Shown here piece after piece: positions 1 through 8,760 of a stretch of 64,000 nt of DNA. This stretch comes from Pseudomonas sp. Bc-h (lineage in GTDB: Bacteria; Pseudomonadota; Gammaproteobacteria; Pseudomonadales; Pseudomonadaceae): contig NZ_MUIN01000001.1 of assembly GCF_002080045.1 (NCBI RefSeq), positions 256,930 through 320,929 of the forward strand. The letters run 5' to 3'. The notes below the pieces were generated by a model. That model did not search any database, was not told the origin of the DNA, and worked only from the letters and a program-made list of their open reading frames with translations. Position 1 is the stretch's first letter. Every line of letters begins with the position of its first letter. A program made the translations under genes and the position numbers.

Positions 1-259
1 CAGCAGGTGCAGCAGCGGCGGCATCGCCTTCCACTTCCAGTTCGAGCAGCTCGTCGCCTTCTTTCAGGCGGTCGCCGATTTTCACTTTCAGGCTTTTGAC
101 GACACCGGCCTTTGGCGCAGGGATTTCCATGCTCGCCTTGTCCGACTCAAGGGTCAGCAGGCTCTGATCGGCTTCGATGCGATCGCCAACCTTGACGAAC
201 AACTCAATGACTTCACCGTCACCGCTGCCGATGTCGGGTACACGAATTAACTCACTCAC
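1..259 (-). CDS. aceF: Pyruvate dehydrogenase E2 (dihydrolipoamide acetyltransferase), 5' part only
   Basis: E2 subunit of the cytoplasmic pyruvate dehydrogenase complex, which moves acetyl groups from E1 to CoA on a swinging lipoyl arm. Only the first 86 codons are in the window; the gene runs off the left edge. They read as a biotinyl/lipoyl domain starting [11 protein letters not shown], with the lipoyl-lysine turn LESDKASME near residue 41, followed by the start of an Ala/Pro/Glu-rich linker. The start chosen is GTG at 259 with GGAG about 8 nt upstream. It follows aceE on the same strand after a 150-nt gap, so the two are probably cotranscribed. Confidence 0.95.
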   Translation of the reverse strand, partial: MSELIRVPDIGSGDGEVIELFVKVGDRIEADQSLLTLESDKASMEIPAPKAGVVKSLKVKIGDRLKEGDELLELEVEGDAAAAAPA

Positions 260-324
260 AATGTCTCTCCTTAGGAGAACCTGTTCACTCGACTGCGCTG
301 CCGGTAGTGCGACAAAACAGCCTC

Positions 325-357
325 GGATGCTCATTTACCGGAGTAAATTCCGCATCC
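325..357 (-). other. Imperfect stem-loop between aceE and aceF
   Basis: GGATGC (325-330) pairs with GCATCC (352-357), and the pairing continues imperfectly inward through TTTAC/GTAAA. No U-run follows it on the minus strand, so it looks more like an mRNA processing, stability or partial attenuation element than an intrinsic terminator. It lies in the 150-nt spacer between the E1 and E2 genes. Function is inferred only. Confidence 0.35.
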
Positions 358-409
358 TTGGCTGTCTTGCGCAATGTTGCAGCGCTCTTTGCGATCGTTA
401 ACGCAGGCC

Positions 410-3058
410 TTAGCAGTCCAGCGGGTTGCGTTTATCCGGGTCGATGCCGAACTTGGTGATGGCTTCCGCCACGACCTTAGGTTCGATATCGCCACGATCG
501 GCCAAGGCTTCCAGAGCTGCCAGCACCACGAAGTGACGGTCGACTTCAAAGAAGTGACGCAGCTTCTTGCGGCTGTCGCTGCGGCCGTAGCCGTCAGTGC
601 CCAGGACTTTGTATTCCTTGGTCGGAACCCACTGACGGATCTGGTCAGCGAACAGTTTCATGTAGTCGGTCGAAGCGATTACCGGACCTTTACGGCCGTT
701 GAGGCACTCTTCAACGTAGCTCACCTGTGGCTTCTGGCCCGGCTTCAGACGGTTGGCACGCTCTACGGCCAGGCCGTTGCGACGCAGTTCGTTGAAGCTG
801 GTGACGCTCCAGACATCGGCGCCGATGTTGAACTGCTCACGCAGAATCTTCGCCGCTTCGCGTACTTCGTTGAGGATGGTGCCCGAACCCATCAGTTGTA
901 CGTGATGAGCCGCTTCACGCTTGTCTTCTTCAAGCAGGTACATGCCCTTGATGATGCCGTCCTCGACACCGGCCGGCATTGCTGGCTGGTGGTAGTTCTC
1001 GTTCATCACGGTGATGTAGTAGTAGACGTTTTCCTGCAGCGTCATCATGCGGTGCGTGCCTTCGTGCATGATCACCGCCAGCTCGTAGGCATAGGCAGGG
1101 TCATAGCTGCGCACGTTCGGGATGGTCGAGGCCAGGATGTGGCTGTGACCGTCTTCGTGTTGCAGGCCTTCACCGTTGAGCGTGGTACGCCCCGAGGTGC
1201 CGCCCAGCAGGAAGCCGCGAGTCTGTGCATCGCCAGCAGCCCAGGCCAGGTCGCCGATACGCTGGAAGCCGAACATCGAATAGAAGATGTAGACCGGCAG
1301 CATCGGGGTGTTGTAGTTGCTGTAGGCAGTACCGGCAGCGATGAACGAGGAGAACGCGCCTGCCTCGTTGAGGCCTTCTTGAAGGATCTGGCCGTCTTTC
1401 TCTTCGCGGTAGTACATCACCTGATCGCGGTCGACTGGCTCGTACAACTGGCCGACTGGCGAGTAGATACCCAACTGACGGAACATGCCTTCCATACCGA
1501 AAGTACGGGCTTCGTCGGCGAGGATCGGAACGATGCGCTTGCCCAGTTCCTTGTCTTTCACCATCGAGGCGAGGATACGACCGAACGCCATGGTGGTGGA
1601 GATTTCACGGTCGCCCGAGCCGTCCAGAATGGACTTGAGGGTGTCCAGTGGCGGTGTAGGAATGCTCGTGGTGCCGCGGTTGCGCTGCGGCAGGGAACCA
1701 CCGAGCTTCTCGCGGCATTTGCGCAGGTATTTCATTTCCGCGCTGTCTTCGGCCGGACGATAGAACGGCAGCGATTCGAGTTCGGAATCGTTCAGCGGAA
1801 TGTCGAAGCGGTCACGGAATTTCTTCAGCGACTCTATATCGACTTTCTTGGTGTTGTGCGCGGTGTTCTTCGCTTCGCCTGCACCGGTACCGTAACCTTT
1901 GATGGTCTTGGCGAGGATGACAGTAGGCTGGCCTTTGTGGTTGACCGCCTGGTGGTAAGCCGCATAGACCTTGTACGGGTCGTGGCCGCCACGGTTGAGT
2001 TTCCAGATCTCGTCGTCGGAGAGGTTCTCGACGCGCTTGAGCAGCTCGGGATCGTCGCCGAAGAAGTGCTTGCGCACGTAGGCGCCGTCTTTGGCCTTGT
2101 AGTTCTGGTATTCGCCGTCGATGGCTTTATCCATGCGACGCTGCATGAGGCCGTCTTCGTCCTGGGCGAACAGTGGGTCCCACATGCGGCCCCAGATGAC
2201 CTTGTTGACGTTCCAGGCGGCGCCACGGAACACGCCTTCGAGTTCCTGGATGATCTTAGCGTTGCCGCGAACCGGGCCGTCGAGGCGCTGCAGGTTGCAG
2301 TTGATGACGAAGATCAGGTTGTCGAGGTTTTCACGACCGGCCAGGGAAATGGCGCCCAGGGTTTCCGGCTCGTCGCACTCACCGTCACCGATGAAGCACC
2401 AGACTTTCTGCTTGCCAGCCGGGATGAAACCACGGTTTTCCAGGTACTTCATGAAGCGCGCCTGGTAGATCGCAGTGATCGGGCCCAGACCCATGGAAAC
2501 GGTCGGGAACTGCCAGAAGTCCGGCATCAGATGCGGGTGCGGGTACGACGACAGACCGCCGCCATCCACTTCCTGACGGAACTTGAGCATCTGCTCTTCG
2601 CTCAAGCGACCTTCAAGGAAGGCGCGAGCATAGATGCCCGGAGAAGCGTGACCTTGATAGTAGATCAGGTCGCCGCCGTGTTCTTCGGTCGGGGCCTGGA
2701 AGAAGTAGTTGAAGCCGATGTCATACAGCGTGGCGCTGGACGCGAAAGTGGAGATGTGGCCGCCCAGATCAGGGTCTTGCATGTTGGCGCGCATGACCAT
2801 CGCCAGTGCGTTCCAGCGAACGATCGAACGGATGCGGCGTTCCATGAACAGGTCGCCGGGCATGCGTGCTTCGCGGGTAACAGGGATGGTGTTGCGGTAA
2901 GGCGTGGTGATGGAGTACGGCAGCTGTGTACCACTTCGCGTGGCCAGCTCACCCATACGGGTCATCAGGTAGTGAGCACGGTCTTCGCCTTCTTTGTCGA
3001 GAACCGATTCCAGGGCGTCCAGCCATTCCTGGGTTTCGACGGGATCGAGGTCTTGCAT
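410..3058 (-). CDS. aceE: Pyruvate dehydrogenase E1 component, homodimeric type
   Basis: Thiamine-diphosphate-dependent decarboxylase that opens the pyruvate dehydrogenase reaction and passes the acetyl group to the lipoyl arm of AceF. The 882-residue product is close to the E. coli length (887). Near residues 223-255 it carries the TPP-binding motif, beginning GDGECDEPE and closing with an NCN about 27 residues on. The start is ATG at 3058, reading MQDLDPVETQEWLDAL, the usual N-terminus of this family. aceF follows on the same strand. The 387-nt upstream gap, shared with divergent glnE, holds two palindromes likely to control this gene. Confidence 0.98.
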   Translation of the reverse strand: MQDLDPVETQEWLDALESVLDKEGEDRAHYLMTRMGELATRSGTQLPYSITTPYRNTIPVTREARMPGDLFMERRIRSIVRWNALAMVMRANMQDPDLGGHISTFASSATLYDIGFNYFFQAPTEEHGGDLIYYQGHASPGIYARAFLEGRLSEEQMLKFRQEVDGGGLSSYPHPHLMPDFWQFPTVSMGLGPITAIYQARFMKYLENRGFIPAGKQKVWCFIGDGECDEPETLGAISLAGRENLDNLIFVINCNLQRLDGPVRGNAKIIQELEGVFRGAAWNVNKVIWGRMWDPLFAQDEDGLMQRRMDKAIDGEYQNYKAKDGAYVRKHFFGDDPELLKRVENLSDDEIWKLNRGGHDPYKVYAAYHQAVNHKGQPTVILAKTIKGYGTGAGEAKNTAHNTKKVDIESLKKFRDRFDIPLNDSELESLPFYRPAEDSAEMKYLRKCREKLGGSLPQRNRGTTSIPTPPLDTLKSILDGSGDREISTTMAFGRILASMVKDKELGKRIVPILADEARTFGMEGMFRQLGIYSPVGQLYEPVDRDQVMYYREEKDGQILQEGLNEAGAFSSFIAAGTAYSNYNTPMLPVYIFYSMFGFQRIGDLAWAAGDAQTRGFLLGGTSGRTTLNGEGLQHEDGHSHILASTIPNVRSYDPAYAYELAVIMHEGTHRMMTLQENVYYYITVMNENYHQPAMPAGVEDGIIKGMYLLEEDKREAAHHVQLMGSGTILNEVREAAKILREQFNIGADVWSVTSFNELRRNGLAVERANRLKPGQKPQVSYVEECLNGRKGPVIASTDYMKLFADQIRQWVPTKEYKVLGTDGYGRSDSRKKLRHFFEVDRHFVVLAALEALADRGDIEPKVVAEAITKFGIDPDKRNPLDC

Positions 3059-3172
3059 GGCTTGCTCCAGGGCGGAAAGGCTTCCAGAATCGGTTGCCTG
3101 AGTTTGTTGCGACTGGCCTTGTGGGCAGACGACGTAAAAATTCTTGGATGGCCGGAGTTGTACCCGGCGTTG

Positions 3173-3187
3173 TGTAGTTTTACTACA
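3173..3187. promoter_or_regulatory. Palindromic operator, aceE-proximal copy
   Basis: The sequence TGTAGTTTTACTACA is a perfect inverted repeat with 6-bp arms around TTT. It fits TNGTNNNACNA, the operator consensus of the FadR subgroup of GntR regulators (PdhR, LldR and relatives). It lies 115 nt upstream of the aceE start. A near-identical copy is centred 52 bp away, about five helical turns. Binding by a PdhR/LldR-like regulator is inferred; no such gene is in the window. Confidence 0.55.
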
Positions 3188-3224
3188 AATCTTTGGCCGT
3201 TTCAGCTTTTTGACTTGTATATAC

Positions 3225-3239
3225 AGTAGTAAAACTACA
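3225..3239. promoter_or_regulatory. Palindromic operator, aceE-distal copy
   Basis: On the minus strand this reads TGTAGTTTTACTACT, 14 of 15 positions identical to the copy at 3173-3187 and again matching TNGTNNNACNA. The 52-bp centre-to-centre spacing places both sites on the same face of the helix, as expected for cooperative dimers flanking a promoter. The regulator is unidentified. Confidence 0.55.
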
Positions 3240-3445
3240 GCTGAGCGCTGTTTTCGCTCGGGTCATACGGTGAAGCAAATCGGTAATGTTGGTAAAAACA
3301 ACAAACAGATCAAGTGAAATGTCATGTTGGCTACCAAAAAAATCAAATCGCCAGCAATTTTTAACCTTTGTTCGACAGTCCGCCCCGCAACGTGTGTACA
3401 ACCTGCACCGCGGGTAGTCTTTTGAACGCCGATCAAGGATAGACC

Positions 3446-6397
3446 ATGAGCCTCCCTTTGCTGGCTGATCTGCCGGCCGTCCTTCTGCCGTTGGTCACTC
3501 GTGCGCAGCAGTCGTTCCGCGCTGCGCTTGCCTCACTGACGACTGCCGGTCAGGCGGCTTTCGATGCCTGGCCCGCTGAGCGTCTGGTTGCGTTCGACCG
3601 CATCTGTGCGGCCAGTGATTTCGTCACCGAACAGGTTGTCCGGGACCCGCAGATGCTGCTTGATCTCGCCGCATCCGGCGAGCTGGAGCGCGGTTTTGCG
3701 CCCGGTGAGCTGCGAGGGCAAATCGCCGCGCAGGTCCAATTGGCGACCAGCGACGATGAGCTGGGGCGTAATCTACGTCGTCAACGGACGCGGCAGCAAG
3801 TCCGAATTATCTGGCGTGACCTCACCCGGCAGGCCGATCTGGTCGAAACCTGTCGTGACCTGTCCGACATGGCTGATGGCAGTATCGACCTTGCTTATCG
3901 ATGGTTGTATGACAGGCACTGTCAGCAGTTCGGGACGCCCACCGGGCGCCGCAGTGACGAGCCACAGCAGATGGTCATCCTTGGCATGGGCAAGCTGGGA
4001 GCGCTGGAACTGAACCTGTCTTCGGACATCGACCTGATTTTCGCCTACCCCGAAGGCGGTGAAACCCAAGGGGTGAAGCGCCCGCTGGACAACCAGGAAT
4101 TCTTCATTCGTCTGGGCCAGCGCCTGATCAAGGCGCTGGACCCGGTGACTGTCGACGGCTTCGTGTTTCGCGTCGACATGCGCCTGCGTCCCTATGGTTC
4201 GTCCGGTGCGCTGGTGCTCAGCTTCAATGCGCTGGAGCAGTATTATCAAGACCAGGGTCGCGACTGGGAACGCTACGCGATGATCAAGGCGCGGGTGGTC
4301 GGCGGCGACCAGGCGAAAGGCGAAGAACTGCTGGAAATGCTCCGGCCCTTCGTTTATCGCCGTTATCTGGACTTCTCTGCCATCGAAGCGCTGCGCACCA
4401 TGAAGCAGCTGATTCAGCAGGAGGTCCGTCGCAAGGGCATGGCGGCGAACATCAAGCTTGGCTCAGGCGGGATTCGCGAGGTCGAGTTCATTGCCCAGGC
4501 GTTTCAGTTGATTCATGGCGGGCGCGATCTGAGCCTGCAGCAGCGATCATTGCTCAAGGTGCTGCGCACGCTGGAAGGGCAGGGTTATCTGCCGACTGCC
4601 GTAATCGATGAGTTGCGCGAAGGTTATGAATTCCTGCGCTACACCGAGCACGCCATTCAGGCCATCGCCGACCGTCAGACCCAGATGCTCCCCGAGGATG
4701 ACCGCGATCAGGCGCGTATCGCCTTGATCATGGGTTTTGCCGACTGGAGCAGCTTCCACGAGAAACTGATGTATTGGCGCGGACGGGTCGACTGGCACTT
4801 CCGTCAGGTGATCGCCGATCCGGATGAGGAAGAAGGGCAGCAGGACAGCGGCGAAGAGATCGTCGGCGGAGAATGGCTCCCGCTGTGGGAAGAGTCGCAG
4901 AACGAAGAGAGCGCCTGCCTGCAATTGCAGGAAGGTGGCTTCGCCGACGCACAGAAAGCGCTGAAACATCTGAGCAATTTGCGTAACAGTTCGCAGCTGC
5001 GCTCGATGCAGCGTCTGGGGCGCGAGCGTCTCGATGCCTTCATTCCCCGGCTGCTGGCACAGGCTGTAGAGCATGACAATCCGGATCTGGTACTCGAACG
5101 CGTCCTGCCATTGGTCGAAGCCGTGGCCCGGCGTTCGGCTTATCTGGTGTTGCTCACGGAAAACCCCGGCGCGCTGCGTCGATTGCTGACGCTGTGCGCG
5201 GCCAGTCCGTGGATTGCCGAGCAGATCGCCCGTTTCCCGCTGCTGCTCGATGAATTGCTCAATGAAGGACGCCTGTTCAATCCGCCGCAGGCATTGGAGT
5301 TGGGCGCCGAATTGCGTGAGCGCCTGACACGCATTCCCGAAGATGATCTTGAGCAGCAAATGGAGGCGCTGCGACATTTCAAGCTGGCGCACCGGTTGCG
5401 CGTGGCGGCGTCGGAAATCACCGGCAGCCTGCCGCTTATGAAAGTCAGTGATTATTTGACCTGGCTGGCCGAGGCCATCCTTGAGCAGGTACTCGCGCTG
5501 GCCTGGCGGCACACAGTGGCCCGCCACGGTTCGCCGCGCCGTCCAGATGGCACCCTGTGCGATCCCGGTTTCGTGATTGTCGGTTACGGAAAAGTCGGTG
5601 GCATCGAACTGGGGCATGGTTCGGACCTGGATCTGGTGTTCATTCACGATGGCGATCCGCAGGCTGAAACCGACGGCGCCAAGCCTATCGATGGCGCGCA
5701 GTTCTTCACCCGTCTGGGGCAGCGCATCATTCACCTGATCACTACCCAGACCAACTCCGGCCAGTTGTACGAAGTGGACATGCGCCTGAGGCCTTCAGGG
5801 GCGTCGGGTCTGCTGGTGAGTTCGCTGGGGGCGTTCGCTCGTTATCAGGAGAACGAGGCCTGGACCTGGGAGCATCAGGCACTGGTGCGTGCGCGAGTGC
5901 TGGTGGGCAGCGCCGATGTCGGGAAAAAATTCGAGGCTGTGCGTGCCACTGTCCTGGGTCGCGAGCGCGATCTGGCTACGCTGCGTCAGGAAGTGAGCGA
6001 GATGCGCGCCAAGATGCGCGACAACCTCGGGACCAAGGGCACGACGGCCGGCAAGGGAGCAAATGCCTTCGAAGCCACGTCGTCGTTCGATCTCAAGCAG
6101 GACGCCGGTGGTATCGTCGATATCGAATTTATGGTGCAATACGCGGCCTTGGCGTGGTCCAGAGAGCATCCCGCGCTGCTTCGCTACACCGACAACATCC
6201 GTATTCTCGAGGGGCTGGAAGAGGCAGGTCTGATACCGGCCGCGGACGCCAGCCTGCTGCGTGAGGTATACAAGGCTTATCGTTCAGCCGCTCACCGACA
6301 GGCCTTGCAGAAGGATCCGGGGGTGGTCAGCGGTGATCAGTTCGCAGACGAGCGGCGTGAAGTGATGCGGATCTGGGGACAGTTGGGGTTGAGTTGA
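3446..6397 (+). CDS. glnE: Bifunctional glutamine synthetase adenylyltransferase / adenylyl-removing enzyme
   Basis: Adds AMP to, and removes it from, a tyrosine of glutamine synthetase in response to PII and glutamine, so adjusting nitrogen assimilation. The 983-residue protein (E. coli 946) has two nucleotidyltransferase domains. The N-terminal de-adenylylase has GMGKLGALEL at residues 180-189 and the metal pair D194/D196. The C-terminal adenylyltransferase has GYGKVGGIELGHGSD from residue 713 with D727/D729. Both catalytic pairs are intact. The start is ATG 3446 with AAGGA upstream. It is divergent from aceE and separated from waaF by a repeat-bearing gap, so it is probably its own transcription unit. 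Confidence 0.98.
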   Translation: MSLPLLADLPAVLLPLVTRAQQSFRAALASLTTAGQAAFDAWPAERLVAFDRICAASDFVTEQVVRDPQMLLDLAASGELERGFAPGELRGQIAAQVQLATSDDELGRNLRRQRTRQQVRIIWRDLTRQADLVETCRDLSDMADGSIDLAYRWLYDRHCQQFGTPTGRRSDEPQQMVILGMGKLGALELNLSSDIDLIFAYPEGGETQGVKRPLDNQEFFIRLGQRLIKALDPVTVDGFVFRVDMRLRPYGSSGALVLSFNALEQYYQDQGRDWERYAMIKARVVGGDQAKGEELLEMLRPFVYRRYLDFSAIEALRTMKQLIQQEVRRKGMAANIKLGSGGIREVEFIAQAFQLIHGGRDLSLQQRSLLKVLRTLEGQGYLPTAVIDELREGYEFLRYTEHAIQAIADRQTQMLPEDDRDQARIALIMGFADWSSFHEKLMYWRGRVDWHFRQVIADPDEEEGQQDSGEEIVGGEWLPLWEESQNEESACLQLQEGGFADAQKALKHLSNLRNSSQLRSMQRLGRERLDAFIPRLLAQAVEHDNPDLVLERVLPLVEAVARRSAYLVLLTENPGALRRLLTLCAASPWIAEQIARFPLLLDELLNEGRLFNPPQALELGAELRERLTRIPEDDLEQQMEALRHFKLAHRLRVAASEITGSLPLMKVSDYLTWLAEAILEQVLALAWRHTVARHGSPRRPDGTLCDPGFVIVGYGKVGGIELGHGSDLDLVFIHDGDPQAETDGAKPIDGAQFFTRLGQRIIHLITTQTNSGQLYEVDMRLRPSGASGLLVSSLGAFARYQENEAWTWEHQALVRARVLVGSADVGKKFEAVRATVLGRERDLATLRQEVSEMRAKMRDNLGTKGTTAGKGANAFEATSSFDLKQDAGGIVDIEFMVQYAALAWSREHPALLRYTDNIRILEGLEEAGLIPAADASLLREVYKAYRSAAHRQALQKDPGVVSGDQFADERREVMRIWGQLGLS

Positions 6398-6428
6398 TAC
6401 ATGAAGGATTCTTCATTGAATCCTCCGG

Positions 6429-6500
6429 CCTCATCGCGAGCTAGCTCCCTCCCACAGTAGGCTGCGTAACCCTGGGGGAGGGAGCCTGCTCGCGATGAGG
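6429..6500. repeat. Intergenic fold-back repeat, GGGAGGGAGC/GCTCGCGAT type (copy 1)
   Basis: A 25-nt left arm (6429-6453) is the inverted complement of 6476-6500 at 23 of 25 positions, with a 22-nt loop. The arms carry GCTCCCTCCC and CTCGCGATGAGG, the signature of short palindromic repeats in fluorescent pseudomonads. It lies just after glnE. Further copies of the family are at 12243 and 55435. The rest of the glnE-waaF gap (6501-6656) shows nothing recognisable. Confidence 0.8.
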
Positions 6501-6656
6501 TCAGTGAAATCACCGAAAAATCCCGGCTTTGGCGAGTTGTTCATACGCGCCATCGGGACCTATATAAAGCTATGACAGGGAGGCGTCAGGCTGTGTGGAA
6601 GCGTCACGCAGTCTGATAGGCCTCCCTGCTCGTTTCTGGTCGTTTTTGGATTGAGC

Positions 6657-7691
6657 ATGAGAATTCTGATCGTTGGGCCCAGCTGGGTCGGTGACATGGT
6701 AATGGCGCAAACGCTGTTCCAGTGCCTGAAGCAGCGTCACCCGCAATGCGAGATCGATGTGTTGGCGCCCGAGTGGAGCCGGCCGATCCTTGAGCGCATG
6801 CCAGAGGTGCGCACGGCCTTGAGCTTCCCGCTCGGCCACGGCGCACTTGAGCTGGCAACCCGTCGTCGCATCGGCAAATCGCTCAAGGGGCACTACGACC
6901 AAGCGATCCTGCTGCCCAATTCGTTGAAGTCGGCGCTGGTACCCTTTTTCGCCGGCATCCCCAAACGTACCGGCTGGCGTGGCGAATTTCGCTACGGCCT
7001 GCTCAACGATGTGCGCACCCTCGACAAGCAGCAATACCCGCTGATGATCGAGCGCTTCATGGCCCTGGCCTATGACAAAGACGCCGAAATACCGCGTCCG
7101 TACCCCAAACCAAGTCTGCAAATCGAAACCGGTAGCCGCGACGCCGCGCTCGCCAAGTTCGGCCTGACCCTGGACCGCCCCGTGCTGGCGTTATGTCCGG
7201 GGGCGGAGTTCGGGGAGTCCAAGCGCTGGCCATCCGAGCACTACGCCAAGGTCGCCGAAGCGAAGATCCGCGAAGGCTGGCAGGTCTGGCTGTTCGGTTC
7301 GAAGAACGATCATCCGGTAGGTGAAAGCATTCGCGAGCGGTTGATTCCGGGCCTGCGCGAAGAGTCCGTGAATCTCAGTGGCGGCACGTCTCTGGCCGAA
7401 GCCATCGATCTGTTGTCCTGTGCGGACGCGGTGGTCTCCAATGACTCCGGCCTGATGCATGTGGCCGCAGCGCTCAATCGCCCGCTGGTGGCGGTGTATG
7501 GCTCAACATCACCAGGCTTTACACCGCCGCTGGCCGACCATGTCGAAATCGTCCAGCTGGGTATCGAGTGCAGTCCGTGTTTCGAGCGCACCTGTCGTTT
7601 CGGCCACTACAACTGCCTGCGTCTGCTGGAGCCGGATTCGGTCATCCAGGCCTTGAGCCAGTTGGGCGGCACGCCGGTAGAGGTTGCCTGA
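6657..7691 (+). CDS. waaF: ADP-heptose:LPS heptosyltransferase II
   Basis: GT9 enzyme that adds the second L,D-heptose to the inner LPS core at the cytoplasmic face of the inner membrane. The N-terminus MRILIVGPSWVGDMVMAQ and the later NDSGLMHVAAAL motif are characteristic of the family. At 344 residues it has the usual length. ATG 6657 was chosen over TTG 6651 because it gives the family N-terminus. It opens a tight run waaF-waaC-waaG-waaP-wapP-wapQ in which stops and starts touch or overlap, so translation is probably coupled. The order matches PAO1 PA5012 onward. Confidence 0.97.
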   Translation: MRILIVGPSWVGDMVMAQTLFQCLKQRHPQCEIDVLAPEWSRPILERMPEVRTALSFPLGHGALELATRRRIGKSLKGHYDQAILLPNSLKSALVPFFAGIPKRTGWRGEFRYGLLNDVRTLDKQQYPLMIERFMALAYDKDAEIPRPYPKPSLQIETGSRDAALAKFGLTLDRPVLALCPGAEFGESKRWPSEHYAKVAEAKIREGWQVWLFGSKNDHPVGESIRERLIPGLREESVNLSGGTSLAEAIDLLSCADAVVSNDSGLMHVAAALNRPLVAVYGSTSPGFTPPLADHVEIVQLGIECSPCFERTCRFGHYNCLRLLEPDSVIQALSQLGGTPVEVA

Positions 7692-7692
7692 C

Positions 7693-8760
7693 TTGCGGGT
7701 ACTGCTGATCAAGACCTCGTCGCTGGGTGACGTCATTCATACCCTTCCCGCACTGACGGACGCGATGCGCGCCGTGCCGGGCATCCAGTTCGACTGGGTA
7801 GTGGAAGAGGGCTTTGCCGAGATCCCGACCTGGCATCCAACCGTGGCTAGAGTGATTCCGGTAGCCATTCGCCGCTGGCGCAAGAATCTCTGGCAGACCT
7901 TCAAGAATGGCGAGTGGCGCCAGTTCAAACAACGTTTGCGCGACACTCGTTACGATCTGGTGATCGACGCGCAAGGGCTGCTGAAAAGCGCCTGGCTGAC
8001 CCGCTACGTCAAAGCGCCCATCGTGGGTCTGGACAAGCACTCGGCACGCGAGCCATTGGCCGCACGCTTTTACGATCTGGCATACCCTGTCCCCCTTGGT
8101 CAGCACGCGGTCGAGCGTCTGCGCCAGTTGTTCGCTCAGGCACTGGGTTATCAAGTCCCGGCCGGGCTTGGCGATTACGGTCTGGATCGCAGTCGCCTGC
8201 TAGACGCCAGCAGTGAAGCGGCGCCGTTCGTGCTTTTCCTGCACGGTACGACCTGGGTCACCAAGCACTGGCCCGAGCTTTACTGGCGCCAGCTGGCCGA
8301 GCGCATGATCGGCCAAGGGCTGGAAGTGCATCTGCCGTGGGGCAATCCGGCGGAGAAGGCGCGAGCTGAGAGAATCGCCGCAGGCCTTGATAAAGCGGTC
8401 GTACTGCCCAAATTGAATCTCAAAGGCGTCGCTAAAGTGCTCGCAAGCGCGCAAGGTTGCGTGGCGGTGGATACCGGGCTGGGGCACTTGGCTGCTGCGC
8501 TGGACGTCCCGACCCTGTCACTGTTCGGCCCGACCAATCCGGGCCTGACCGGCGCCTATGGCAAGTCGCAGGTTCACTTGGCGGGCGATTACCCTGCCTG
8601 TGCGCCGTGCCTGCAAAAGAAATGCACCTATCAACCGACGCCCGAAGACAAGCGTCGGTTCGATATCGAACGCGAGTGGCCACTGTGCTTCACTCGCCTG
8701 AATCCCGAGCGAGTAGCGAGCCAGTTGGGCTCGCTGTTGCTGGCAAAGGAACATCCGTGA
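7693..8760 (+). CDS. waaC: ADP-heptose:LPS heptosyltransferase I
   Basis: GT9 enzyme that adds the first L,D-heptose to Kdo2-lipid A. The 355-residue product starts MRVLLIKTSSLGDVIHTLPA, the family signature, and has VDTGLGHLAAAL near residue 260 in the ADP-heptose-binding half. The start is TTG 7693, one base after the waaF stop, with GAGG about 10 nt upstream; an in-frame TTG at 7684 would overlap waaF and spoil the usual N-terminus. Its stop overlaps the ATG of waaG. The HldE product at the end of the cluster supplies its sugar donor. Confidence 0.97.
   Translation: MRVLLIKTSSLGDVIHTLPALTDAMRAVPGIQFDWVVEEGFAEIPTWHPTVARVIPVAIRRWRKNLWQTFKNGEWRQFKQRLRDTRYDLVIDAQGLLKSAWLTRYVKAPIVGLDKHSAREPLAARFYDLAYPVPLGQHAVERLRQLFAQALGYQVPAGLGDYGLDRSRLLDASSEAAPFVLFLHGTTWVTKHWPELYWRQLAERMIGQGLEVHLPWGNPAEKARAERIAAGLDKAVVLPKLNLKGVAKVLASAQGCVAVDTGLGHLAAALDVPTLSLFGPTNPGLTGAYGKSQVHLAGDYPACAPCLQKKCTYQPTPEDKRRFDIEREWPLCFTRLNPERVASQLGSLLLAKEHP

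Larger units (their letters stand above)
3059..3445. promoter_or_regulatory. Divergent control region between aceE and glnE
   Basis: This 387-nt non-coding gap must hold the start signals for both aceE (minus) and glnE (plus). The part near 3180-3360 is clearly AT-richer than the flanking genes. It contains two copies of a 15-bp palindrome, listed separately. No -35/-10 pair could be fixed with confidence: TTGACT at 3210-3215 lacks a good -10 at normal spacing. AAGGA just upstream of the glnE ATG at 3446 serves as its ribosome-binding site. No small gene was recognised here. Confidence 0.6.

Noticed and set aside
374..3229. Very long plus-strand open frame (951 codons) opposite aceE
   Set aside because: It is the antisense shadow of aceE, a GC-rich gene with strong third-position bias. 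Its translation resembles no known protein and has no ribosome-binding site of note.
8457..8759. Upstream extension of waaG into waaC
   Set aside because: The frame is open, but the family N-terminus MQLAFVLYKYFPFGG begins at ATG 8760, which overlaps the waaC stop in the way typical of this operon.
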